Part shown: positions 1 through 8,980 of the stretch, piece after piece
How the letters are laid out: each line of letters starts with the position of its first letter
How positions within the stretch are numbered: the first letter of the stretch is position 1
From: CAJFUR01 sp904420575
Lineage (GTDB): Bacteria > Actinomycetota > Coriobacteriia > Coriobacteriales > Eggerthellaceae
Direction of reading: 5' to 3'
NCBI GenBank assembly: GCA_965119745.1
Contig: OZ221973.1
Coordinates: forward strand, 868,001 to 932,000
Length of the DNA stretch: 64,000 nt
Made by a program: the position numbers and the translations under genes
The notes under the pieces: generated by a model
Database searches by the model: none
Told to the model about the DNA's origin: nothing
What the model saw: the letters and a program-made list of their open reading frames with translations, nothing else

Positions 1-602
1 GGCACGTGGATGGTCAGGTAGTCGCAGGCGGCAAGCAGGTCGTCCAGGTTCTTCACGTAGTGCACGGCGCTCGCGATGTTCCATGCCGCGCCCACCGACA
101 CGTAGGGGTCGTAGCCGTACACGTCCATGCCCAGGTCGATGGCCGTGTTTGCCACCTGTGCGCCGATGGCTCCCAATCCGATGACGCCCAGCTTCTTGCC
201 CATGACCTCGCGACCGGCGAACGCCTTCTTGGCCTTTTCGACCGTTTTGGCGATGTTCTCGTCTTCCGCGTTCTGGCGGCACCAGTCGATGCCTCCCACG
301 ATGTCGCGGCTGCCCAGCATCAGCGCGCACACCACCAACTCCTTCACGGCGTTCGCGTTCGCGCCCGGCGTGTTGAACACCACGATGCCCTCTTCGGCGC
401 AGCGGTCGAGCGGGATGTTGTTCACGCCTGCACCGGCGCGCGCGATGGCCCACAAGGTTTCGGAGAACTGCATGTCGTGCATGGCGGCGCTGCGGACCAG
501 GATGCCCGACGCCTGGCTGGCGTCCTCGGTGAGCTCGTACGCGTCGGTCAGCAAGTCGGTGCCGAACTTCGAGATGTTGTTCAAGCAATGGATGTACTGC
601 AT
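1..602 (-). CDS. serA: D-3-phosphoglycerate dehydrogenase-like protein, 3' end cut off by the window
   Basis: The first about 200 residues of a D-2-hydroxyacid dehydrogenase are visible; the C-terminal part lies outside the window. The protein begins MQYIHCLNNISKFG and carries the family signatures RAGAGVNNIP (substrate-domain loop) and GVIGLGAIG (Rossmann NAD-binding glycine motif, around residue 140). The first matches the short 3-phosphoglycerate dehydrogenases that oxidise 3-phosphoglycerate to 3-phosphohydroxypyruvate, the first step of serine synthesis. The ATG at 602-600 has a GGAG ribosome site about 7 bases upstream. Whether an ACT domain follows cannot be seen. Another D-2-hydroxyacid dehydrogenase activity remains possible. 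Confidence 0.82.
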   Translation of the reverse strand, partial: MQYIHCLNNISKFGTDLLTDAYELTEDASQASGILVRSAAMHDMQFSETLWAIARAGAGVNNIPLDRCAEEGIVVFNTPGANANAVKELVVCALMLGSRDIVGGIDWCRQNAEDENIAKTVEKAKKAFAGREVMGKKLGVIGLGAIGAQVANTAIDLGMDVYGYDPYVSVGAAWNIASAVHYVKNLDDLLAACDYLTIHV

Positions 603-751
603 GGCGACTCTCCTTCTTGCGGGCTGTGTAGGGGGAATGCAGCGCGCAATGCGTGCATCGCCGAAGTTGCGCGTTTCTCCCATATTGCCCGCGAAGACCC
701 CCGCTGTCAACGAAAACCCGGAAGAAGAGCCCGCTCTTTCGGCCGAGAGGG

Positions 752-1648
752 CTACGAATCTTCCTCCCGAACGTCCCTCCTTCGCGCACATTTCAAAAAG
801 GCGGTGGCAATGGGGCTGGTGCCTTTGGTCCGATACGCAAGGAACAGCGGCATGGAAAGAGGAACCGAAAGCTCCACCACGCTTACCCGGCTGCTCGACA
901 AGAACCGGTCGCACATGAAGTCAGGCGCAATGAAGAAGGCGTCCATGTTGCCGACCGTGGTGGCCACCACTTCGATCTCGTCGACCACGGTGGTTCCCTT
1001 CGGCAAGAACCCTGCGGAGAACACCAGCTCGTTCAGCAGGTCCGTGGACTCCTTGATCGTGTGCACGACCAGCGTCTTGTCGGCAATGTCTTCGGGGACG
1101 GCATACCCTCGGACCGCCGCTGGGCAGTCCTTCGGCATCACGAACTTGATGGGGTCTTCGGCAATGACCTGATACGAAAGAAGCCCCTTGTCCTCCAGGC
1201 TCTTTTGCGGAGCGAACCCTATGTCGAGGCGGTTTTCCAACAGGTCGGCCACGATCTCCTGCGGCTTCTCGGTCTTGTAAGCGATGCCGACGTTCGGGTT
1301 CGCCTGCGAGAAGTCACGGATGCACGGCCCCAGATAGCGATCGATGTCGGCTCCCAGGATGCCGATGCTCAACTGGCCCGACATGTGGTTCCTGTCGTCA
1401 TGAGCCTGCACGCAGAAGTCGTCGTACTCGTCGATGATGGAACGGAACGCGCTATATGCCTTGTGCCCAAGGGGTGTGGGACGGATGCCCGTTGCCGTCC
1501 GCATGAAAAGCTGCGAATCGAATTCCTTTTCCAGATTCTGCATATGCTTGCTGAGGACCGACTGGGTGATGAACAGCTTTCGCGCGGCATGGCACATGCT
1601 GCCTTCGTCGACCACGGCGACGAATTCCCGCAAGTATTCCATCTGCAT
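752..1648 (-). CDS. LysR-family transcriptional regulator
   Basis: This 298-residue protein has the normal LysR length. The N-terminal winged helix-turn-helix is clear (MEYLREFVAVVDEGSMCHAA, then ARKLFITQSVLSKHMQNLEKE), and an effector-binding domain of the periplasmic-binding fold fills the rest. It is transcribed divergently from the transhydroxylase-like operon starting at 1895, the usual arrangement for a LysR activator of the neighbouring operon. I therefore infer that it senses the phenolic substrate or a product of that operon. The ATG at 1648 follows a G-rich Shine-Dalgarno. No effector can be deduced from sequence. Confidence 0.9.
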   Translation of the reverse strand: MQMEYLREFVAVVDEGSMCHAARKLFITQSVLSKHMQNLEKEFDSQLFMRTATGIRPTPLGHKAYSAFRSIIDEYDDFCVQAHDDRNHMSGQLSIGILGADIDRYLGPCIRDFSQANPNVGIAYKTEKPQEIVADLLENRLDIGFAPQKSLEDKGLLSYQVIAEDPIKFVMPKDCPAAVRGYAVPEDIADKTLVVHTIKESTDLLNELVFSAGFLPKGTTVVDEIEVVATTVGNMDAFFIAPDFMCDRFLSSSRVSVVELSVPLSMPLFLAYRTKGTSPIATAFLKCARRRDVREEDS

Positions 1649-1894
1649 AGAAGAACCCCCCGTTCTTTTCAGAGCAGAAACATGCGTTCGATCAGGCTTT
1701 ATTCAATTTCAGAAAGCCACACTTGAAAAAATCTGCGCTACCGCGCAAAGCGGTTTAATTCTAGCATCAAATTGGTTCGAGCGGGACGCCGGTCGAACGT
1801 CGTTGTTTGCCGCAAGGCCACAGGCCCTGCGCGCACGCCCTGGGGAAGCACGACCGTCAACAAGCACATTCAGGAGTGAAGGGGGTTTCGGTTG
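1649..1894. promoter_or_regulatory. Divergent control region between LysR gene and transhydroxylase operon
   Basis: This 246-base gap must hold both promoters and the LysR binding site. It is AT-rich around 1700-1770, in contrast to the flanking genes. A loose dyad, CTTT...AAAG around ATTCAATTTC near 1697-1716, is compatible with a LysR T-N11-A type site, but I could not define convincing -35/-10 boxes. A small hairpin (TTCGAGCG...CGGTCGAA, 1778-1798) lies in the likely leader of the operon. Confidence 0.4.
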
Positions 1895-4477
1895 ATGCCA
1901 CAAGAAAGAACAGTGTACAAATCGACGGGCATGAACGCGTTCGGCATCGGCGCCAATGTGGCCGAAGTCGACGTTGCGGATGACAGGATCGTCCGCGTCC
2001 GCCCGATGCGCTACGACAAGAAATATCCCGTCGAGCAGCTGAAGCCTTGGACCATCAAGGCACGCGGCAGCGAGTTCCATGCGACGTTGAAGTCTTTGCT
2101 GCCTCCGTACGCCTACGCGTACAAGAAGCGCGTGTATTCGGATCACCGGATCCTGCATCCCTACAAGCGCGTTGATTGGGACCCGCAGGGAGACCGGCAT
2201 CCGGAAAACCGCGGCAAGTCGAAGTACGTGCAGATCACCTGGGACGAAGCGGCTCAGATAATTGCCGACGAGATCACGCGCGTGAAGGAAACCTACGGCC
2301 TGCCGTCCATCCTCATCCAAGGAGACGGCCACGGCGAAACCAAGGTGGTGCATGCATCGCACGGATGCGCCACGCGCCTCATGAACCTGCTGGGAGACGA
2401 CTGGACGTACCAGGCACGCCAGCCAGACAGCTGGGAAGGCTGGTACTGGGGCGCGAAGCACATGTGGGGCCAGGACCCGTTGGGCCAGTTCGACATGGGC
2501 AACCTGCTGCTCGACATTGCCGAGAACAGCGACATGCTGCTGTTCATGGGCTGCGACATGGAAACTACGCCTTGGGGCTGGCAGGGCCAGATACCCAGCC
2601 AATACTGCTTCTGGCTGACCGAAATAGGCGTCAAGCAGGTCTATATCTGCCCCGATGTGAATTACGGCGCGGCGGTCCATGCCGACAAATGGATTCCCGT
2701 GTACCCGAACACCGACGCCGCGCTGATGGCGGCCGTGGCCTACGTGTGGATGACCGAAGAGCTGTACGATCGAGACTACGTGGATACCCATTCGGTCGGT
2801 TTCGACTGGTTCGAGTACTACATATTGGGCAAGGAAGATGGCCAGCCGAAAACGCCTGAATGGGCCTCGCCCATCTGCGGAGTCCCTTCGCGCCAGATCA
2901 AGGCCCTTGCGCATCAGTGGGCCAAGCAGCGCACGAGCGTCGCGCATGGCAACGGAGGCTCGTTCATCCGTTCCACCTATTCCCACGAGCCCGCGCGCTT
3001 CGAGGTTGCGCTGATGACCATGATGGGGCTGGGCAAGCCGGGACGCAACGTGGTCAAGTTCATCGAATGGTACATGTACGGGCTTCCTTCCCAGCAGCCG
3101 GCTCCCTGCTATTCCAGCAACATGACGGTGGGCGCCGCCTACCGGGGATGGGACTTCGTGCAGACCAAGTCGTCCATCACGAAAACGCTGGTGCCGGAAG
3201 CCATCCTGGGCAACTACGACGACGATCACCCGCTTACGTGGCAGGGATACACCGTGGCTGGATGGCCGCGCGAAGACCAGTTCAACACGTATCGGTATCC
3301 CATCGAGGGCGCGCAGGGAATCCATATGATCTGGACCGACACGCCTTGCTGGACCACGTGTTGGAACGGTGGCAACAAGATGATCGAGGCTCTTCGTTCG
3401 GAGCGGCTCGAGTGCGTGGTCGCCCAGCAGCCCTGGATGGAGAACGATTGCCTGTTCGCCGACATCCTGCTGCCCATCAACACCAAGTACGAAGAAGAGG
3501 ACATCGGGCAAGACAACGGCGCCGCGCCGTTCGGGCTCATCTACCACGAAGAGCAGGCGGTGCCTGCGCGGGGCGAGTCCAAGAGCGACTGGGAAGCCGT
3601 GGGCGAGGTGGCCAGGAAGCTCGGCCTGTACGACGCGTACGTCGAAGGCAAGGACGTGCAGGCTTGGATAAAGACGGGCTTTGAGGGCGCGGAGAAGCCC
3701 GAAGACGTGCCGTACGAGGACTTCCTGGAAAAGGGCTACTACATAGCGCCGACCCGCGACGACTGGGAAGAGCTGCCGCGCGGTTTCGAGCTGTTCTGCA
3801 ACGATCCGGAAGGCCATCCGCTGTCCACGCCCACCGGGCTTGTCGAGTTCTACGCGACGGGTTTGGCGGAGCATTTCCCCGACGACGACGAGCGTCCTCC
3901 CGTTCCCCATTACATTCCGTTCGGCAAGCGCCATCAGGAAAGCCTGCAGTGCGACCGGGCGAAGGACTACCCCTATCTTCTGGTGTCGAACCATCCGCGT
4001 TGGCGCATCCACGCCAACATGGACGACATCTCGTGGCTGCGGGAGATTCCCACCTGCAAGGTGACCGGCCCGGACGGCTACAAGTACGAACCGTTGTGGA
4101 TCAACCCGGTCGACGCCAAGGAGCTGAGCGTCGAAAGCGGCGACGTCGCCAAGATCTACAACGACCGCGGCTGGGTTCTGGGTGGCGTCATTGTTACCGA
4201 ACGCATCCGTCCCGGCGTGGTGTACCAGGACCATGGCGCGCAGCTCGACCCCATCGAGGCGGGCGTTTCCGACCGTGGCGGGGCGAACAACCTCATCGCG
4301 CCCACGAAGACGACGTCCCAGAACGCTCCCGGCGAAGTGACCAGCGGATTTTTGGTGGGCGTCGAAAAGGTCGACGTGTTCCAGCTGGCGGAGCAGTACC
4401 CGGAGGCGTTCGGACGCCCTTACGACCCGGACAACGGCGTCAAGATGCACAACTGGATTCAGGAGGAAAGCGAATGA
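1895..4477 (+). CDS. Molybdopterin oxidoreductase, pyrogallol transhydroxylase (AthL)-like large subunit
   Basis: This 860-residue DMSO-reductase-family protein is close in length to the large subunit of Pelobacter acidigallici pyrogallol-phloroglucinol transhydroxylase (about 875). Like AthL it has no N-terminal CxxCxxxC FeS motif and no Tat signal, so it should be cytoplasmic with FeS clusters only in the partner. The motif QPDSWEGWYWG has Asp178-Ser179, near the Asp174/Ser175 active-site pair reported for AthL, and His146 is a candidate for the nearby histidine. The C-terminal part (YLLVSNHPRWRIHANMDD, WINPVDAKELSVESGDV) is the MGD-binding cap. The ATG at 1895 follows AAGGGGG; a TTG sits directly before it. 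The stop overlaps the small-subunit start (ATGA). The substrate is inferred to be a polyhydroxylated aromatic. A catechol dehydroxylase is the main alternative. Confidence 0.85.
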   Translation: MPQERTVYKSTGMNAFGIGANVAEVDVADDRIVRVRPMRYDKKYPVEQLKPWTIKARGSEFHATLKSLLPPYAYAYKKRVYSDHRILHPYKRVDWDPQGDRHPENRGKSKYVQITWDEAAQIIADEITRVKETYGLPSILIQGDGHGETKVVHASHGCATRLMNLLGDDWTYQARQPDSWEGWYWGAKHMWGQDPLGQFDMGNLLLDIAENSDMLLFMGCDMETTPWGWQGQIPSQYCFWLTEIGVKQVYICPDVNYGAAVHADKWIPVYPNTDAALMAAVAYVWMTEELYDRDYVDTHSVGFDWFEYYILGKEDGQPKTPEWASPICGVPSRQIKALAHQWAKQRTSVAHGNGGSFIRSTYSHEPARFEVALMTMMGLGKPGRNVVKFIEWYMYGLPSQQPAPCYSSNMTVGAAYRGWDFVQTKSSITKTLVPEAILGNYDDDHPLTWQGYTVAGWPREDQFNTYRYPIEGAQGIHMIWTDTPCWTTCWNGGNKMIEALRSERLECVVAQQPWMENDCLFADILLPINTKYEEEDIGQDNGAAPFGLIYHEEQAVPARGESKSDWEAVGEVARKLGLYDAYVEGKDVQAWIKTGFEGAEKPEDVPYEDFLEKGYYIAPTRDDWEELPRGFELFCNDPEGHPLSTPTGLVEFYATGLAEHFPDDDERPPVPHYIPFGKRHQESLQCDRAKDYPYLLVSNHPRWRIHANMDDISWLREIPTCKVTGPDGYKYEPLWINPVDAKELSVESGDVAKIYNDRGWVLGGVIVTERIRPGVVYQDHGAQLDPIEAGVSDRGGANNLIAPTKTTSQNAPGEVTSGFLVGVEKVDVFQLAEQYPEAFGRPYDPDNGVKMHNWIQEESE

Positions 4478-5280
4478 AAGCCTTCGTCGTCGACTTGGGA
4501 AAATGCAACGGCTGCTACGCGTGCCAGCTGGCGTGCAAGGACGAAACGGTGGGAAACGAGTGGCCTCCGTATTCGAAGCCGCAGCCTGACACCGGGCAGT
4601 TCTGGCTCAAGATGTTCGAGAAGACCCATGGGCAGGTTCCGAAGGTGCGGGTGGAGTACCGGCCCCAGCTGTGCCGCCATTGCGGCAACGCACCCTGCAT
4701 GGACGCCGCGCCCGACGCCGTGTACCGCCGCGAGGACGGCCTGGTCATTATCGACCCCGCGAAGGCGGCGGGGCATTCGGAACTGGTGGACGCCTGTCCC
4801 TATGGCGCCATCTACTGGAACGACGACCTGGGCCTTCCGCAAAAGTGCACGGGGTGCGCGCATCTTGTGGATGCGGGGGCGCTGCCCCACTGCGTGGACG
4901 CGTGTGCGACCGGCGCGCTGCAGTTCGGCGAAGAAGAGGACCTTGCCGACCTTGTTGCCCAGGCGACCGACGAGTACGACGTCGAAGGGACCGCTTCGCG
5001 GGTCCACTACCTGAACCCCTTCGGCCTGTTCGTGTCAGGCGAGGTGTGGAGCAAGGAAGACGACCTGATCATCGAAGGGGCGCAGGTCACGCTCCGCGAT
5101 TCCGAAGGGTCGGCGAGATCTGCCGAGACCGACGGGTTCGGGGATTTCTGGTTCAAGCATCTGAAGCCGGGCCGGTACGTTCTCTCTATCGAGGCCGAAG
5201 GCTTCGCAGGCGTCAGCGAACGTGCAATAGACCTCAAGGAGAGCCTGAACCTGGGCGATTTCCCGCTCGACAAGCGGTAG
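4474..5280 (+). CDS. Transhydroxylase-like small subunit: ferredoxin with three 4Fe-4S clusters and transthyretin-like tail (AthS-like)
   Basis: This 268-residue partner starts inside the stop codon of the large subunit (ATGA overlap). The first about 150 residues hold exactly 12 cysteines: 11, 14, 17, 21, 67, 70, 75, 108, 125, 128, 140 and 144. That suits three [4Fe-4S] clusters. Residues from about 190 on (IIEGAQVTLRDSEG...TDGFGDFWFKHLKPGRYVLSI) form a carboxypeptidase-regulatory or transthyretin-like beta sandwich. This two-part build is the hallmark of AthS of pyrogallol transhydroxylase and differs from ordinary DmsB-type subunits. It supports assigning the pair to the transhydroxylase branch. 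Both subunits lack export signals. Confidence 0.87.
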   Translation: MKAFVVDLGKCNGCYACQLACKDETVGNEWPPYSKPQPDTGQFWLKMFEKTHGQVPKVRVEYRPQLCRHCGNAPCMDAAPDAVYRREDGLVIIDPAKAAGHSELVDACPYGAIYWNDDLGLPQKCTGCAHLVDAGALPHCVDACATGALQFGEEEDLADLVAQATDEYDVEGTASRVHYLNPFGLFVSGEVWSKEDDLIIEGAQVTLRDSEGSARSAETDGFGDFWFKHLKPGRYVLSIEAEGFAGVSERAIDLKESLNLGDFPLDKR

Positions 5281-5307
5281 AGCTGCCATCACACAAGGAG
5301 GAGCATC

Positions 5308-6555
5308 ATGGTTCAGAACGAAATCAAATTGAACAGCAGCCGCAGCTGGATGCAGTTCATCATCGTCTTTCTGGTGGGCATCACCATTGCATCCGGCATG
5401 TTCAAGGTGCCGGTCAACATGCCGAATATCATGGAGTTCTACGGCGTGCCCATGTCTTCGGCGGGCCTGCTGATGTCGGTGGTGGGCTTCACCTGCATTT
5501 TCACGGCCATTCCTGCCGGCGCCGTCATGCAGAAGATCGGCGCGAAGAAGTTCGGCATCGTCGTCATCGCGTCGGCGATCATCGAGAACGTGATCGGCGC
5601 GGTAGCCCCGACGTTCGAGGTGCTGCTGGCCACCCGATTCCTCGAAGGCATTTCCTACGGCTGCATGTCTATGGTGAGCGTTGCCATCGTCACGGCCAAC
5701 TTCACCTCGGACAAGCGCGGCCTGCCGAACGGCATCTGGGTGATCTGGGTCTCGCTGGCCCAGCTGGTGGTCGCGCAGCTGGCAAACCTCGTGGTTCCTT
5801 CGTTCGGATGGCAAGGGGAGTGGATTGCCATCGGCATACTGCAGGCCGTCATGTTGGTGCTCTTCGTCGTGTTCGTGAAGAATCCGCCCATGCCCGAAGC
5901 GAAGGAAGAAGCCTCGTCGGAAAAGAAGCAGTCCATCCTCGAGGGCTTGAAGGAGCCTGCTGTGTGGCTCATCTCGCTTTCGTGCCTGTTTTTGGCTGTG
6001 GGTTGCGGTTGCTTCACCGGACTGTACCCGACGTATCTGCAACAGGGCCTTGGCTTCGATGCCGCCACCGCCAACAACATCATCTCGCTTTCCACCATCG
6101 GCGGCATCGTCGGATCGGTGGCCGTGGGCTGGGTCATCAACAAGACGGCGGTGCGCAACCGCGGCATCCTGCTGGCCGTCGTGTGCGGTATTGCCATCGT
6201 ATGTTTCGCCTTGCAGTTCCGCATGCCGTTCAATTTCGCGCTGGTCGCGCTCTTCGCGGCAGTGTACAGCGGCGTGACGCAGTTCAACATGCCCGTCGCG
6301 TTCGCCATGGTTCCCGATGCCCTGAAGCGTCCTGAACTGCTTTCCATGGGCCTTGGCGTGCTGATGGTCGGCGCCAACGCGGGCGGGGCGTTGTCCACCT
6401 TCCTGCCGGCCATGGTGGTGGAAAACGCTGGCGGCGTGTGGTCTGCCACCGACTTCATGGTCATTGGCTTTGCCGTGCTGGCGCTGCTGTGCGCGGCTGG
6501 CGCCACGGCGTATCAGCGGCGGTGCGTTCTGAAAGAAGCCAAGAAAGAGGATTAG
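5308..6555 (+). CDS. MFS transporter, oxalate/formate antiporter-like
   Basis: A 415-residue, about 12-helix major facilitator protein follows the small subunit after 27 bases and has a strong AAGGAGG ribosome site. The N-terminal half resembles the oxalate:formate antiporter group (IPAGAVMQKIGAKKFG between helices 2 and 3, then FLEGISYGCMSMV). The location directly behind a cytoplasmic molybdoenzyme makes uptake of its substrate or export of its product the likely role. Gordonibacter catechol dehydroxylase loci are also known to carry MFS genes. The substrate is not deducible from sequence. Confidence 0.85.
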   Translation: MVQNEIKLNSSRSWMQFIIVFLVGITIASGMFKVPVNMPNIMEFYGVPMSSAGLLMSVVGFTCIFTAIPAGAVMQKIGAKKFGIVVIASAIIENVIGAVAPTFEVLLATRFLEGISYGCMSMVSVAIVTANFTSDKRGLPNGIWVIWVSLAQLVVAQLANLVVPSFGWQGEWIAIGILQAVMLVLFVVFVKNPPMPEAKEEASSEKKQSILEGLKEPAVWLISLSCLFLAVGCGCFTGLYPTYLQQGLGFDAATANNIISLSTIGGIVGSVAVGWVINKTAVRNRGILLAVVCGIAIVCFALQFRMPFNFALVALFAAVYSGVTQFNMPVAFAMVPDALKRPELLSMGLGVLMVGANAGGALSTFLPAMVVENAGGVWSATDFMVIGFAVLALLCAAGATAYQRRCVLKEAKKED

Positions 6556-6600
6556 GCGATAGGCCGGCCTCTGCTCCAGGCACGGTGCGATTTCCCGGCG

Positions 6601-6649
6601 CCCGCCGTGCGCGGCGTCGGGCCGCCGCCTGCTGGCCTCGCACGGCGGG
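6601..6649 (+). terminator. Intercistronic hairpin between the two MFS genes
   Basis: An 11-base perfect stem (CCCGCCGTGCG / CGCACGGCGGG) encloses a GC-rich loop that can itself fold. No U tract follows, so it may lower read-through or protect the upstream mRNA rather than end it. Confidence 0.5.
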
Positions 6650-6752
6650 CAGGTGCTGGGCAACTGCGCATGACGGACATCGGGCAACCGTCTGTTGATC
6701 GCGCAAGGCGGTTGTCGGGCAATCGCCGGCCAATCCGAATGAAGTGGGAGCT

Positions 6753-7961
6753 ATGAAAAAAGACTACACGGAAATGAACCCCTATGTTTTGGCGATTCCC
6801 GTGCTTGCCATTGGATTGCAGGATTCCGCTTCTGCGTGCATTTCACCTGCGATCGCTTCCATAGCGGCATCGTATCCAGACGTTGCGGTTTCCACGGTGC
6901 AGCTTCTGGTCACGCTTCCCAGCATAGCGGTTTGCATCGTTTCTATTCTGTACGGCTGGCTTTCTGTGAGGATCAACCCTCGGACGCTTGTCGTCATAGG
7001 CCTGAGCCTGTTCGTGATAGGCGGCATGGCCCCCCTGTTCGTCACCTCGTTCGACGGCATACTGGCCTGTCGGGTGATCCTGGGCATGGGGGCGGGGTTG
7101 ACTCTTCCCGCCTGCGACTCCATCATCCCGCGCCTTTACAAAGGCAGGATGCGGGAGAACATGATGGGCTGGAACATGACCGCCGGCGCCATAGGCGTGA
7201 CCGTGATGATATTCATCGGGGGTCAGCTGGCGGCCGTAGACTGGCACCTCAGTTTCCTTGGCTACAGCGTGGGGCTCGTATCGCTAATCCTCGTGCTGTG
7301 CCTGTTGCCGCGCATTCCCATGGTGAAAAGCGAGAAGGACGGCAACAGGCCGGCCCTTTCTGAGGTCGTGACGAACATAAAATGGTTGGCCTGGGTGGAA
7401 ATCATCGTGTACTTCGTGGGCAACCTGTTCGCGACCATGGTCACGTCGAACCTGTCGTTGTTCGTGGAAGGCGGCGGCATCGGCACGCCGGCAGATTCCG
7501 GGAACGCCCTTTCGTTGCAGATGGCGGGCGCGGCGTTGGGCGCCTTCGGATACGGGTGGCTGAAGAAGAACCTTGGCCGCAACGTCATCCCGCTGGCCTG
7601 GCTGGTGATGGGCGCCGGGTTCCTGGTGGTGGCCCACAGCTCCTCGCTCGCTGCCGTCATGGCGGGCATGTTCGTGGCGGGCATGGGCGTGGGCGTCGTA
7701 TGGCCTGCGTACTGCATGCGCGTCACCGAGCTGACCAAGCCGGTTGCGCAGGCCATGGCCATTGCCGTGGCCGGGGCGCTGCAGGGCTTCGGCAATTTCT
7801 TCAACCCCGTGGTGGGCGGCTGGCTTGCCGGCCTGTTCGGCATCGGGTACGGCGCGGACATGATCCGGCTGGACTCATGGGTGATCGTCGCGATTGCCAT
7901 CGTCGTTTTCCTGGCAGGAACGTTTGGCGTGAGACGCGCCAAACAGAGAGTGAAAGGATGA
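6753..7961 (+). CDS. MFS transporter (second carrier of the transhydroxylase operon)
   Basis: A 402-residue major facilitator begins MKKDYTEMNPYVLAIPVLAIGLQD and has about 12 hydrophobic helices. The loop GWLSVRINPRTL is at the family's helix 2-3 position. I chose the ATG at 6753 because GTGGGAG precedes it; an in-frame GTG at 6744 lies inside that ribosome site. It sits 197 bases after the first MFS gene, beyond a hairpin. Two different carriers in one locus suggest separate import and export, or two substrates. Its stop codon overlaps a possible ATG of the next gene. Confidence 0.84.
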   Translation: MKKDYTEMNPYVLAIPVLAIGLQDSASACISPAIASIAASYPDVAVSTVQLLVTLPSIAVCIVSILYGWLSVRINPRTLVVIGLSLFVIGGMAPLFVTSFDGILACRVILGMGAGLTLPACDSIIPRLYKGRMRENMMGWNMTAGAIGVTVMIFIGGQLAAVDWHLSFLGYSVGLVSLILVLCLLPRIPMVKSEKDGNRPALSEVVTNIKWLAWVEIIVYFVGNLFATMVTSNLSLFVEGGGIGTPADSGNALSLQMAGAALGAFGYGWLKKNLGRNVIPLAWLVMGAGFLVVAHSSSLAAVMAGMFVAGMGVGVVWPAYCMRVTELTKPVAQAMAIAVAGALQGFGNFFNPVVGGWLAGLFGIGYGADMIRLDSWVIVAIAIVVFLAGTFGVRRAKQRVKG

Positions 7962-7966
7962 CCATA

Positions 7967-8341
7967 ATGTGTTTTAGACCACCGACCGCAACGCAGGGAG
8001 AGGGCAAGGAAGGCGCGGGTGCGCCTCCTGCTCCTGGGGCGCCCCGTGCGCCACAAGCGCCGGGGGTGCCGGGGGTTCCAAAGGTGCCCGGAGTGCCCGG
8101 GGCGCCAAAGGTTTCGCAGGTCCCGGGGGCTTCCGCAGCCGGGGCGCCTGGGGTGACGGGAGGATCGGAAGCCTCCCAGGCCACCGGCGACGTTGCTGCG
8201 ACCCCGCAGCAGGAGGCGTTGGAGGGTGCTGCGGAGTTCATGGGCGACGCGCCCGGAGCGGCCGTCCAGTCGTGCGTTCCCACCATCAAGGCGAAGACCG
8301 CGCAGAAGAAGGCGGTGTTCGTCCCGCCTGCGCCCAAATAG
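7967..8341 (+). CDS. Small MCFRP-type protein with a Pro/Ala/Gly/Val-rich low-complexity middle
   Basis: This 124-residue protein of unknown function begins MCFRPPTATQ. A run of PGVPGVPKVPG-like repeats (about residues 20-65) follows, and a short C-terminal part ends KKAVFVPPAPK. The start at 7967 is preferred because AAAGGA lies 7 bases upstream. An ATG at 7958, overlapping the MFS stop, would add MTI. The identical MCFRP N-terminus and an APxAP-type tail recur in the small gene at 26211 of the second molybdoenzyme locus. This copy lacks the CxxC zinc-ribbon pairs of that one. It is probably cotranscribed with the MFS gene. Confidence 0.72.
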   Translation: MCFRPPTATQGEGKEGAGAPPAPGAPRAPQAPGVPGVPKVPGVPGAPKVSQVPGASAAGAPGVTGGSEASQATGDVAATPQQEALEGAAEFMGDAPGAAVQSCVPTIKAKTAQKKAVFVPPAPK

Positions 8342-8380
8342 GCGCTCGCGCCCAATAGGCTGATCGCCGATGAACGAGAA

Positions 8381-8406
8381 AGGCCAGCCGGCGAAACGGC
8401 TGGCCT
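8381..8406. terminator. Bidirectional hairpin terminator
   Basis: A ten-base stem AGGCCAGCCG / CGGCTGGCCT has a 6-base loop. On the plus strand GCGACTTTT follows; on the minus strand a T-rich CTTTCTC follows. It can end the MCFRP operon from the left and the tRNA-Arg transcript from the right. Confidence 0.7.
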
Positions 8407-8419
8407 GCGACTTTTCTGG

Positions 8420-8492
8420 TGCCCCCGAGTGGACTCGAACCACCGACGCACGGTTTAGGAAACCGACGCTCTATCCGCTGAGCTACGGGGGC
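8420..8492 (-). tRNA. tRNA-Arg (anticodon CCT)
   Basis: The cloverleaf closes with acceptor GCCCCCG/CGGGGGC, D arm GCTCAGCGGATAGAGC, anticodon loop TTCCTAA (CCT, reads AGG) and T arm GGTGGTTCGAGTCCACT. The genomic copy lacks an exact CCA end. Confidence 0.95.
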
Positions 8493-8565
8493 GCTGCATC
8501 GAACAGCGCATAGATTCTATCATTTCCGCCGGGGAAGTCCCCTTTGAAATTGAGGCAATGTTTGT

Positions 8566-8980
8566 CGTGGCAAGGAGAAGAGCCGTCCGGCAACGTTTGC
8601 CGTGGCAAGGCTGACCGTTGTGGTTCCTCGATGGCAAGGCTGACCCTTATGGCACCTTTTCGAGCTGGTTCTTGCCACCTCATATTTTGCGATCTGGGGA
8701 AACACGGGGTGTTTCGCATGCAGGGGCTTCGAAACGGCCGAAATCCGTGCCATAACGGTCAGCCTTGCCACAAAGCTGCCATAGCGGTCAGCCTTGCCAC
8801 GCAGAGGGAGCGGCGGTCACTCTTGCCACAAGGAGACCACAAAGGTCAGTCTTGCCATAGGGAGACCAACAGGGGGGCCATAACGGTCAGCCTTGCCACA
8901 AAGCTGCCATAGCGGTCAGCCTTGCCGGGGCACACGCAGAGGCCACTTGGGACGCGGCATAGCGGTCAGCCTTGCCACGG
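8566..8980. repeat. Inverted-array repeat element, copy 1
   Basis: Nine copies of a about 22-base unit (core GGCAAGGCTGACCGTTATGG) are present. Two on the plus strand (8602-8624, 8632-8653) face seven on the minus strand (8749-8770, 8778-8799, 8811-8829, 8836-8857, 8877-8898, 8906-8927, 8956-8977), around a 95-base core (8654-8748). A 50-base block is repeated exactly at 8749 and 8877. The same architecture recurs at 52501-52724. The facing arrays could fold into long alternative stems. There are no regular spacers, so it is not a CRISPR. Confidence 0.85.

Noticed and set aside
1709..4450. A 913-codon open frame on the minus strand opposite the molybdoenzyme large subunit
   Set aside because: It is antisense to a gene with clear family motifs. 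Its translation is rich in Arg, His, Val and Leu, as GC-rich shadows are, and shows no domain.
8602..8977. CRISPR array
   Set aside because: Units occur in both orientations, spacings are irregular, some units are degenerate, and no cas genes are nearby.
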